The notes beneath the pieces were generated by a model, which saw only the letters and a list, made by a program, of their open reading frames with translations, did no database searches and had not been told where the DNA came from. From Variovorax sp. SG517 (lineage in GTDB: Bacteria > Pseudomonadota > Gammaproteobacteria > Burkholderiales > Burkholderiaceae_C), in NCBI RefSeq assembly GCF_013376045.1, contig NZ_JABMJG010000008.1:248001-312000 (forward strand): 64,000 nt of DNA. The letters are read 5' to 3'. Below, in pieces: positions 24,772 to 33,800 of this stretch. Positions within the stretch are counted from its first letter, which is position 1; every line of letters starts with the position of its first letter. Position numbers and translations under genes: made by a program.

Positions 24772-26451
24772 TCACGCGGCCAGCCCTTGCGGGGCGCGCG
24801 CGCGGTCTTCCTGGATACGTCCGGCATTCATGGTGATCACGCGGTCGGCCAGGTGGAAATAGCGGTCGTCGTGCGAGATCACCACCAGCAGGTGGCCCTT
24901 GGCACGCAGCTCCGGCAGAAGCTCGGTGTAGAAGAGATGACGGAAGGTCGGGTCCTGGTCCGCCGCCCATTCGTCGAAAACCAGCACCGGGCGGCCTTCG
25001 AGGTAGGCATGCACCAGCGCCAGCCGCTTGCGCTGGCCGGTCGAGAGGTCGACGGTGCTGAAGGAGCCGTCCTTGATGCTCACCTTGTGGGCGATCTCCA
25101 GGCGCTGCAGGTATGGCAAGGCCGCCTGCGGCAGCGCGCTCTCGCCTTTCTCGCCGGCCGCCAGGTCCTCGAACAGGTAGAAGTCGGAGAACACGGTGGT
25201 GAACAGCTGGCGGTAGTCGTCTCGCGCCTCGGGCGTCACGACCGCATCGTCGCGCAGCACTTCGCCCTCCTGGGGCGCATAGAGGCCGAGCAGCAGCTTG
25301 ATGAGGGTTGTCTTGCCGGAGCCGTTGTCGCCCACCACGAACACCATCTCGCCGCGACGCAGTTGCAGGTCGATCGGCCCCAGCACAAAGGGCTCTGCGC
25401 CGTCCGGCGCGGCGAAGGCGTAGCGCACGCCGCGCATGCCGATGCCGCGCTCGAGCGTGGCGATGCTCGACGGGCGCTCCAGGTGCAGGTGCGGCTCCGG
25501 CGTGGCAAAGCGCGCGGAGAGATCGCCGATGCGCTCGAACGCGACCCTGGCACGGCCCACGTTGGGCAACGCGCCGGCGATGACGTCGATCGGCCCCTTC
25601 AGGAACAGCAGCACCAGCACGAATCCGCTGAGCACCACGGGCTCGGTGCTGCGGAATGCCGCCCAACCGAGGATCAGCGCGATCAGCAGGAAGAACAGCG
25701 CCGAGCCGAAGGCGGTCGCCATCACGTAGGTGTTGATCGCGCGGCTGTTGACGCGGCGGATGTCGTCGACGATGCGCTCGACCTGGCCTCCGAACATGCG
25801 CGTGCGTCGGTCGCGATGCATGCGCAGTTCCTTCGCGCCTTCGCTGATCGCGCGGTAGGCCTTGTGCAGTTGGTCCTCGTGCTCGCGCGCCTTCCAGAAG
25901 CCGGCCTGGGCGCGGGTCTGCGCCATGGTCTGTATCGTCGCGCCGAGCGCCAGCGCCACCACCAGCAGGCAGAACAACGGCAGCGACAGGAACGCCAGGT
26001 AGGCCAGGCAGCCGAAGGCGACGGCCACCGCGATCAGCGTCGAGGACAAAACGAAGGCGGCGTCGCTGATCATGTCTACGTCCTGCGACAGTACCGGCAT
26101 CAGGCGGTGCGTGCGGTAGCGCTCCAGCGCATCGATGGGTGCCGAGAGAATCTTCTGCGCCAGGCTCTTGCGCACCTGCGCCACCAGGCGCTGGCCGACG
26201 AAGTTGGTCGACGCATCCGAGGCCATCCGGCCGAACAACGCGACCGCGCACAACGCGATGAAGGTCAGCAGCAGGCCGCCCGCCATGCCGCCCTCCTGAT
26301 TGAGCACCTGGTTGATGGTGCGCAGCAGCGCGACCGTGGCGGCGCCCGCGCCGACACCAGCGACCGCGGACAGCACGATCCACGGAAAGAATGGCTTCAG
26401 CAGGCGCCTGATTTCTCCGCGGTGGCCGGTGGCGTCTTTGGTGGATGTCAT
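24772..26451 (-). CDS. Siderophore peptide ABC exporter (PvdE/SyrD type)
   Basis: 559 residues. Six membrane helices fill residues about 15 to 310, and the ATPase domain follows, with Walker A in VVGDNGSGKTTLIKLLLG (near 385), signature LSTGQRKRLALV and Walker B PVLVFDEWAADQDP. The half-transporter layout and the DEWAADQDP stretch are those of the cyclic-peptide transporter family that moves peptide siderophore precursors to the periplasm. GGAAAGAG seven bases before the ATG at 26451 sets the start, though the frame is open for 53 more codons. It heads a minus-strand operon with the monooxygenase gene. Confidence 0.9.
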   Translation of the reverse strand: MTSTKDATGHRGEIRRLLKPFFPWIVLSAVAGVGAGAATVALLRTINQVLNQEGGMAGGLLLTFIALCAVALFGRMASDASTNFVGQRLVAQVRKSLAQKILSAPIDALERYRTHRLMPVLSQDVDMISDAAFVLSSTLIAVAVAFGCLAYLAFLSLPLFCLLVVALALGATIQTMAQTRAQAGFWKAREHEDQLHKAYRAISEGAKELRMHRDRRTRMFGGQVERIVDDIRRVNSRAINTYVMATAFGSALFFLLIALILGWAAFRSTEPVVLSGFVLVLLFLKGPIDVIAGALPNVGRARVAFERIGDLSARFATPEPHLHLERPSSIATLERGIGMRGVRYAFAAPDGAEPFVLGPIDLQLRRGEMVFVVGDNGSGKTTLIKLLLGLYAPQEGEVLRDDAVVTPEARDDYRQLFTTVFSDFYLFEDLAAGEKGESALPQAALPYLQRLEIAHKVSIKDGSFSTVDLSTGQRKRLALVHAYLEGRPVLVFDEWAADQDPTFRHLFYTELLPELRAKGHLLVVISHDDRYFHLADRVITMNAGRIQEDRARAPQGLAA

Positions 26452-26600
26452 GCACGAACTCTTTCCGCCCCGAAGGGCGACTGCGACCCGGGCGCGAAAC
26501 ATCCGCGGCCGAGCCGTGAAACGGCTGGAGAACGGCCTTGCCCCATGTGCACGGCCCGGCGGCACCGTGCCACCCTTCTGCATAGACGGCCGGGCGTCGC

Positions 26601-26643
26601 CGATGTTCATCGGCCGGGGCCAGCACGCCGCGAATGAACATCG
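26601..26643. promoter_or_regulatory. 10-bp inverted repeat in the exporter/fhuF divergent region
   Basis: CGATGTTCAT at 26601-26610 is repeated inverted as ATGAACATCG at 26634-26643 with 23 bases between. It lies midway between the divergent exporter and FhuF-like genes and could bind a regulator of both. It does not resemble a Fur box. Confidence 0.35.
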
Positions 26644-26711
26644 AGGGTGCTAGCGCGTCTCCTGTGGATGCACCCTGCGCACCGTTCCATCGCCTCGCGG
26701 CGGGCAGGGCC

Positions 26712-27482
26712 ATGATTCCGCTGCTGGAGCCGATCTTCCAGGGCGAGCTGGCCCCGCTGGGAGAGAAACTCCAGCTCGCGAACACAGTCCCGCCCGATGC
26801 CGTACACGTTGCCGACCTGCTGCGTTCGCACGAGTTGCTGACCGAGGTGCTGCAGCGCCACGCGAGATTCAGGAAGAGCACCGGACACGACCTGCGGCCC
26901 GTCGCCTCGGCATGGTGTCTCGGCTACGTGGCCGCGCTGTTGCCGCCGGTCGCCGCGGCGGCGAGCGTGCTGCAGCATGTCTTTCCGATGGCCGCCGAGC
27001 AGGTCTGGGTGCGGCTGGACGACGACGGCTTTCCCGCGAGCTTCCACATCCGCGAGATCGGCGAGGCAATGCATGGCACCGGCACCGCGCAGCGCTATGG
27101 GCCACTGTTGGGCCGGCATCTTCGGCCGTTGTTCGCAACCCTTTCCGAGCTCACCCGGCTCGCGCCCAAGATCCTCTGGGGCAATGCCGCGCGCCAACTC
27201 GACCCGATCCTAGGCCAGGCCCTGGCACTGACCGGTGGCTCGGCGTCGATCGCCGAAGATCAGGCACGTCTGCTGCACAGTCCCGATTGGCCAAGCGGCC
27301 ACGGCAGCGCGCCGGAGCCCAACCCGCTCTTCGGCCGGCAGCGCAAGGTGCATCGCGTCGACGGCGACGGACGGGTCGTGATGAGGCTGCACCGGCAATG
27401 CTGTCTCCACTACCTGCTGCCCGAGGAAGGCTATTGCGGCGCATGCCCTCTCGCGCCGCAGCATCGCAACGCCGGCACCTGA
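26712..27482 (+). CDS. FhuF-like ferric siderophore reductase
   Basis: 256 residues from the ATG at 26712, close to the 262 of E. coli FhuF; an ATG at 26634 would add 26 residues with no family match. The C-terminal RQCCLHYLLPEEGYCGACPL has the CC-x10-C-x2-C pattern that binds the unusual 2Fe-2S cluster of this family. WCLGYVAALLPPVAAAA and PKILWGNAARQLD are other matching stretches. The protein would reduce iron in the imported ferric hydroxamate so that it is released in the cytoplasm. It opens the plus-strand set with the formyltransferase and the receptor. Confidence 0.85.
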   Translation: MIPLLEPIFQGELAPLGEKLQLANTVPPDAVHVADLLRSHELLTEVLQRHARFRKSTGHDLRPVASAWCLGYVAALLPPVAAAASVLQHVFPMAAEQVWVRLDDDGFPASFHIREIGEAMHGTGTAQRYGPLLGRHLRPLFATLSELTRLAPKILWGNAARQLDPILGQALALTGGSASIAEDQARLLHSPDWPSGHGSAPEPNPLFGRQRKVHRVDGDGRVVMRLHRQCCLHYLLPEEGYCGACPLAPQHRNAGT

Positions 27483-27599
27483 GGGCGCCGATGAACAGAT
27501 CGCGCCGCATTGCGTCTGTGGTGGAGGCGCATCGAGGATGCCCGCATCGTCGCGCTCCGCGCCGCCCCTCCAATGAAGCCCACTCATCCATCGCACACC

Positions 27600-28445
27600 A
27601 TGTCCAAGGCAAAGCTCGTCTACATCCTGTCCTTGAGAAACGCCGCAGCCGACAGAGCCGGCCAGCACATCGACTACAAGGGCGAGCAGCGCTACATGAA
27701 GTCGCCGCTCGAATACCTGGCCGAGGCGCTCGACACCACGCCGCTGGGCGACGCCTATTCGCTCGAAGGCATCGTCTACGACGACGACGCGCAGTCGCCG
27801 CGGGACCAGGCCGCCCTCCGGGATTACGGCTTCGGATGGCATCCCGATCGCAAATGGATTTTTCCCGCGGACCTGCGCGCGCAGGGCAGGCTGCTTAGGG
27901 ACATGCTGCATCCGGTGCCCTCGGCCTACCGCCGAATGCCCATGGATGAGCCCGGGCGCGTCGCGGGCAAGAGCGCATTCGAGCGCGCGCTGCTCGACAA
28001 GCTGCTCACGCTGGGTGCCGACGTCGTGCTGCTCGATGGGCTGCTCGTCATCCTCGACGAACTCGTGCGGCCTGGAAGCCGCTACTACCGGAAAATCGTC
28101 AACATCCATCCCGGCATCACCCGGCTGGAGTCGCCCTACCAGCGCCGCGGGGCCTACGCCACGCTCGATGCGCTGCATGGCGCGCAGGGCAACAAGGTGG
28201 TGGACTGGACGACGATGGCCAAGCAGCGTGTTCCGGTGATCGACAAGACCGGCGCCTCACTGCATTACGTGGACAACGGGATCGATTCGGGCGAAGTCAT
28301 CTTCGACGTGCTCGACACCCCCATCGGGCCGGACGACACCATCCTCGAGCTGCGCTGGAACAACTTCAACCGGAGCCTCTTTCCGGCCATGCACAAAGGC
28401 ATGGCGTTGCTGGCACCCCACGTCCTGGGTCCGCAAATCAGGTAG
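27600..28445 (+). CDS. N5-hydroxyornithine formyltransferase (PvdF type)
   Basis: 281 residues. KIVNIHPGITRLESPYQRRG and SLHYVDNGIDSGEVIFD carry the asparagine, histidine and aspartate of the formyltetrahydrofolate-dependent transferase fold. With the ornithine monooxygenase it should make N5-formyl-N5-hydroxyornithine, a bidentate hydroxamate. I use the ATG of MSKAKLVYILSLRN; an ATG nine codons earlier (27573) is possible, and neither has a clear ribosome site. The gene follows fhuF by about 117 bases on the same strand and precedes the receptor gene, which has its own Fur box. Confidence 0.85.
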   Translation: MSKAKLVYILSLRNAAADRAGQHIDYKGEQRYMKSPLEYLAEALDTTPLGDAYSLEGIVYDDDAQSPRDQAALRDYGFGWHPDRKWIFPADLRAQGRLLRDMLHPVPSAYRRMPMDEPGRVAGKSAFERALLDKLLTLGADVVLLDGLLVILDELVRPGSRYYRKIVNIHPGITRLESPYQRRGAYATLDALHGAQGNKVVDWTTMAKQRVPVIDKTGASLHYVDNGIDSGEVIFDVLDTPIGPDDTILELRWNNFNRSLFPAMHKGMALLAPHVLGPQIR

Positions 28446-28476
28446 CGGTGGGTCCGTTTGACGTTTACAACTTTGT

Positions 28477-28495
28477 AATGAGAGCAATTCTCATT
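28477..28495 (+). promoter_or_regulatory. Fur box upstream of the siderophore receptor gene
   Basis: AATGAGA-GCAAT-TCTCATT is a perfect 7-bp inverted repeat with the spacing and base content of a proteobacterial Fur box. It ends 38 bases before the receptor start and sits in an AT-rich break in otherwise GC-rich DNA. It predicts repression when iron is sufficient. Confidence 0.8.
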
Positions 28496-28532
28496 AAGAT
28501 TCGGACGCCTCTAATACTTTCAAAGTCCTTTC

Positions 28533-30758
28533 ATGCACACATCCCCCCTCCCTCGCCAACGCTTGCTGCATGCATCGCTCGTGGCGGCCTTCGGAACCAC
28601 CGCCGTTCTCTCGAGCCTCGGTAGCCATGCGCAAACGTCGGTCACGGCGCCGGCAACCGCCACAGACCAGGCAACGAGCGCGACGCTGCCCGCGGTAACG
28701 GTAAATGCCGATGCGGAGGAAAGCGGCACCGGCCACGTGACCGGCTATGTGGCCAAGCGCAGCGCAACGGGTACCAAGACAGACACGCCGATCATCGAGA
28801 CACCGCAGTCGATCTCGGTGATCACCTCCGATCGTATGCAGGCGACCGGAGCGGTCACGCTCAAGGACGCCTTGAGCTACACCCCCGGCGTGGCGATCAC
28901 CACCTTCGGCGCCGACTCCCGCTACGACTGGCTCACGCTGCGCGGCTTCGATGCCTATGCACCGGGCTTCTACCTGGACGGCCTGCCACTGCGCAACAAC
29001 GGCAACTGGGGCGTCTGGCGCACCGAGAACTACGGCGCCGAGCGCATCGAGCTCCTGCGCGGCCCTGCCTCGGTGCTCTACGGCCAGGCCGGCCCGGGTG
29101 GCGTGGTCAACGTCGTTAGCAAGCGGCCCACGGCCGAGCCGCTGCATGAGCTTCAGATGCAGATCGGCGACCACAACCGCAAGCAGATCGCCGGCGACTT
29201 CTCGGGTCCGCTCGACGCCGACGGCAAGGTCCTCTACCGCGTGGTCGGCCTGCTGCGCGATGGCGACCTGCCAGCCGGCAAGATGCCCGACCGCCGCCTC
29301 TATCTCGCACCTTCCCTGACCTGGCGCATGTCGGGGGACACCAAGCTGACGATGTATGCGCAAGTCGACCGCACGCGTGCCGGCGTCTACAACCGCATCC
29401 GGCCGCAAGTCGGCTCCGTGATCCCGACCTCGATCGGCACCCGCATCCCAGCCACGCTGGAAACCGGCGACCCGAACTACGACCACTTCAACAACGACCA
29501 GTGGATGCTGGGCTACGAATTCGAGCATCGGCTGAACGACACCGTCACGCTGCGCCAGAACGCCCGCTATGGGGAGCTGAAGGTCGACTACGCAGGTGTC
29601 TGGCCCCTGCGCCGCCTCACCACGGTGGACAGCAAGAATCCGTCGAACCCGCTCAACTTCATGTTCCTCGGCCGCTATCCCACCGGAAGCCGCGAGAAAG
29701 TCTCGACGCTCAGCATCGACAACCAGGTGCAGGCCGACCTGCGCGCGGGCGACTGGCAGCACAAGCTACTGATCGGCCTGGACTACCAGCGCAATCGCAT
29801 CGACCAGTACAGCTTCTCGACCGGCACCGCGCCGACGATCAACATCTACGCACCGGTTTACAGCGGCCCGATCGTCGAAGGCGCGCCATGGATGAACTCC
29901 AACATGCGCCTGGCCCAGACCGGCCTGTACATCCAGGACCAGATCAAGTGGGGCGACCGCTGGTCCCTCACGCTGGGTGGCCGCTACGACAAAGCCGAGA
30001 GCGACGTGTTCGACAGGCTGACGGGCAAAAGCACGGAGATATCCCAGAACAAGTTCACCAAGCGAGCCGGTCTCGTCTACCTGGCCCCGAACGGCCTGGC
30101 GCCCTACCTGAGCTACTCGGAGTCGTTCGCGCCCACGGGCCAGGTCGACCCGATCACCCGCGCGCCGTTCAAGCCTGAGACGGGACGCCAGTACGAGGCG
30201 GGCATCCGCTATCAACCGCCGGGAACCAAGCAGAGCTACAGCGCGGCCATCTTCGATCTGCGGCGCCAGAACTACATCTCGAACGACGCCAACTTCATGC
30301 CCAAGCAGACGGGCGAGATCCAGGTTCGCGGGCTCGAGCTGGAAGCCACGGCCGAAATCATGCCGCGCCTGAACATCACGGCCGCCTACGGCTACACGCC
30401 ACGCGCCATCGTCACCGCCAGCGCCAACCCGGCTGAAATCGGCAAGCAGGCCAATGCGGTGCCAAGGAACCGTTTGTCGGTCTGGGCGGACTACCGCTTC
30501 AGCAACGGCTTGAAGGTCGGCCTGGGCGCTCGCTACACCGGCTCGAGCTACGGCGACGGAGAAAAACTCGCGCCCAACAAGGTACCGGCCTCCACGGTGT
30601 ACGACGCCATGGTCGGCTACGACTTCGAGCGCTGGAGCCTCGCGCTCAACCTGCGCAACCTGACCAACAAGAATTTCATCGCCAATTGCGACCAGTACGG
30701 CAAGTGCTACTACGGCGCTCCGCGCTCGATCATCGCGACGGGAACGTACCGCTGGTAA
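28533..30758 (+). CDS. TonB-dependent ferric siderophore receptor
   Basis: 741 residues. A signal peptide ends near SHAQTS; a TonB-box-like LPAVTVNAD comes at about residue 55; the plug domain follows (DTPQSISVIT-like sequence, LKDALSYTPGV, RGPASVLYGQAGPGGVVNVV) and then the 22-strand barrel ending in GTYRW, with the C-terminal aromatic residue needed for outer-membrane insertion. There is no N-terminal signalling (STN) domain between the signal peptide and plug, so it is a plain importer. It is controlled by a Fur box just upstream and converges on the last megasynthase gene. Confidence 0.93.
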   Translation: MHTSPLPRQRLLHASLVAAFGTTAVLSSLGSHAQTSVTAPATATDQATSATLPAVTVNADAEESGTGHVTGYVAKRSATGTKTDTPIIETPQSISVITSDRMQATGAVTLKDALSYTPGVAITTFGADSRYDWLTLRGFDAYAPGFYLDGLPLRNNGNWGVWRTENYGAERIELLRGPASVLYGQAGPGGVVNVVSKRPTAEPLHELQMQIGDHNRKQIAGDFSGPLDADGKVLYRVVGLLRDGDLPAGKMPDRRLYLAPSLTWRMSGDTKLTMYAQVDRTRAGVYNRIRPQVGSVIPTSIGTRIPATLETGDPNYDHFNNDQWMLGYEFEHRLNDTVTLRQNARYGELKVDYAGVWPLRRLTTVDSKNPSNPLNFMFLGRYPTGSREKVSTLSIDNQVQADLRAGDWQHKLLIGLDYQRNRIDQYSFSTGTAPTINIYAPVYSGPIVEGAPWMNSNMRLAQTGLYIQDQIKWGDRWSLTLGGRYDKAESDVFDRLTGKSTEISQNKFTKRAGLVYLAPNGLAPYLSYSESFAPTGQVDPITRAPFKPETGRQYEAGIRYQPPGTKQSYSAAIFDLRRQNYISNDANFMPKQTGEIQVRGLELEATAEIMPRLNITAAYGYTPRAIVTASANPAEIGKQANAVPRNRLSVWADYRFSNGLKVGLGARYTGSSYGDGEKLAPNKVPASTVYDAMVGYDFERWSLALNLRNLTNKNFIANCDQYGKCYYGAPRSIIATGTYRW

Positions 30759-30809
30759 GGAACGTGGCGCCGATGCGCCATCGGCTCGATGAAACGAGCC
30801 GCTGAAACG

Positions 30810-30848
30810 AAAGGCCCGCCGCATTCACTGCGCCGGGCCTTTGTTTTT
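30810..30848 (+). terminator. Terminator between receptor and megasynthase genes
   Basis: AAAGGCCCG at 30810-30818 pairs with CGGGCCTTT at 30834-30842, with part of the loop also pairing, followed by GTTTTTG. A second hairpin (GGCTCG/CGAGCC, 30783-30800) lies just before it. On the minus strand the run is less T-rich, so it mainly ends the receptor transcript. Confidence 0.8.
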
Positions 30849-30887
30849 GTCTACTCGCCAGCTCGCCAACGGATCGGGCTGCGCCCG

Positions 30888-33800
30888 TCAACACAGCGCC
30901 GCGAGCTCCTTCAGGGTATCGGCCTGCATCACCTCCGAAAGGGCCAGCCGCCGGCTGCCGGGCCGCTGCTGCCGAAGGGCGAGCATCATCTTGAGGCTGA
31001 GCAGCGAGTCACCGCCCAGCTGGAAGAAGTTGTCATGGCGGCCGACGCGCCGCACGCCCAGCAACTGTGCCCAGATTGCCGCCAGCGTCCGCTCCGCGTC
31101 GTCTCGCGGCGCCTCATGCGCCTTGGGGCCAACAGGCGCCACTGGAGGCAATGCAGCAGGGGATCGCACCTGCAGCCCTGCCATCACATCGATCTCGAGC
31201 GCCAGTTGCCCGGGGCGATGGACCAAGGCGTCGACCACTTCGGCGACTGCTGCACGCATGTACTCGCAGACACGCTCGGCGCCCACGGACGTGCTGACCT
31301 GCACCGTCAATGCGAAGCCATCGCCCAGATCGCTCACCGACAGGCCGAGCGGGTAGTTGCTGCGCTCCTGCCCCGCGAGAAACTCGATGCCCTCCCAATC
31401 GGAGCCGCCCGAGGATGCGCGCCTGGGGCTGTGGCGATAGTTCAGCAGCGAAGAGAACAGCGGCGCGCCCTTCGGCAGCCCGCTGCAGCGTTGGGCCAAA
31501 GACAGGCTCGCGTGCTCGTGATGCATGAGCTGCGTCAGTGCGGCATGCGTTTCCCGCACGCATTGCTCGACGCTGAGCGCGCCCAGCCGGATGCGCAACG
31601 GCAGCATGTTCATGCACAGGCCCATCGCACGTTCGGCGCCCTCGCCGCCCTGCATGCGGCCGAAAAGCACAGTGCCGAACACGAGGTCATCCTTGCCCGT
31701 GGCCCTGGCCAGCACCAGCGCCCACGCGAGATGGAACAGCGTCGCCGGGCTCACCCCATGGCGCTGTGCCTGGCGTCGAAGCTGCGAGGCCAACGCCGAG
31801 TCCAGCGCCAGCCGGGCATCGTCGACGTCGGAGCCATCGCCCCGCACGTCGGTCAGTCCGAAGGGCGTGGTGGGCTCCGTCACATCGCCCAGCATCCGTC
31901 TGAAGAAGGCCTCGTGCTCGTCCGCGCCCAAGCCCAGCCTCGCGTGAGCCACGAAATCACGGAACGGCACGGGCGAAGGCAGTTCGATTTCCGGGTTCTG
32001 CTGGATCGATGCGATCTCGTCCATCAGCAACTCCAGCGTCGTGTGGTCCGAGATCAAATGATGGCAGGGCAGCTGCAGCAGCCAGCGCCGGTTTGCCGCA
32101 TCGTGCGCCGCCACCGCCTCGACCATCGGCGCGCGCCGCACGTCGATGCGGTAGCCGATGGGGTCGACGCGGGCGTTCAGCCGTTCGGCCACGTCCATGC
32201 CCGCCGATGCCGCGTCGTCTTCGAGCCATTGCAGTTGCAGCCTGGCTTCCCGCCACACCACCTGCACCGGCTCCCTGAGCCCTTCCCATGCGATCGCGGT
32301 GCGCAAGATGTCGTGCCTCGCGATCACCCGGTCGAAGCTTTCGATGAAACGCGCCAGGCGATCGCGGCTGTCGAAGCTCAGCAGCAGCGGGTAGACGTAG
32401 ACGTCTCCATCGGCCTGCATCAGGTGATGGAAGAGGATGCCTTCCTGCAATGGAGCCAGCGGATAGATGTCCTGGATGTTGGCCGCTCCCCCCGGCACCG
32501 CCGCCTCGATGCGCCGTATCTCCTGCTCGTCGAGCGAGACCAGCGTCACCATCTGCGCGCTGATCGCCTCGCACCCCGCCGGAATGCCATTGGGCGGCAC
32601 CTGCACCTGCGCGCGCCCCTGGTCTTGCGCCAGCGCCTTTGCAAACGCCGCGAACCCCGGGTGCTCGAACAGCGTGCGCACCTGCGCCTGCAGGCCCCGC
32701 GCTCGCATGCGCTCCAGCAGCCGCAGCGCCAGCAGCGAGTGCCCGCCCAGCTCGAAGAAGTTGTCCCCGCGCCCCACCCTCTGCAGCCCCAGCACCTCGG
32801 CCCAGATGGCTGCCAGGGTTTCTTCCAGCTCGCCTTGCGGTGCCTCGTAGCCCCGGCCCTGCACCAGCTCCGGCTCGGGCAGCGCCTTGCGCTCCACCTT
32901 GCCGTTGGCATTCAGCGGCAACGCCTGCAGCACCATGACCGCGCGCGGCACCATGTAGTCGGGCAGCTGCCTGCCCAGGCGCTCGCGCAGCACTTCCGCG
33001 TCGATGGCCTGCCCCGCGTGGGCGGCCACATAGCCGATCAGGGCCATCGCGCCCGCGATCTCCCGGGCCACGACCACCGCCTCCCTGATCTCCGGCTGCG
33101 CCAGCAGCTGGGCCTCGATCTCCCCCAGTTCGATGCGCAGGCCGCGGATCTTCACCTGGTGGTCGATGCGCCCCAGGTATTCGATCTGGCCTTCGGCGTT
33201 CCAGCGCACGAGGTCGCCGGTGCGGTAGAGCCTGTCGCCGTTGCCGAAGGGGTCGGCCACGAAGCGCTCCGCGCTCAGGCCAGGCTTGTTGAGGTAGCCG
33301 CGCGCCAGGCTCACGCCGCCGAGGTACAGCTCGCCGGCCACGCCGCGCGGCACCAGGTTCAGCTCTGCATCCAGGATGTAGGTGCGCGTGCCGCTGATGG
33401 GCTGGCCGATGGGCACCAGGCTTCGCCCGTCGTCCCTGCAGGTCCAGCGCGTGACGTGGATGGTGGTCTCGGTCGGGCCGTACAGGTTCTGCAAGGTGGC
33501 GCCGCCCAGGCGCTGCAACGCCTCCTTCTGCGTCTGCGCGGGCATGGCCTCCCCGCCCACGATGATGTGCTTGAGTCGCGTGCTGGCCTCGATGCCCGGA
33601 TGCGCCAGGAAGGCCTGCAGCATGGAGGGCACGAAGTTCAGCGTGGTGACCTGGTGGCGCTGGATCAGCTGCACCAGCCGCTCGGGGTCGCGGTGGTCGC
33701 CGGGGTTGGCGATCACCAGCCTCGCGCCGGTGGTCAGGGGCCAGAACATCTCCCACACCGACACGTCGAAGCCGAAGGGTGCCTTGTGCAGCACGGTGTC

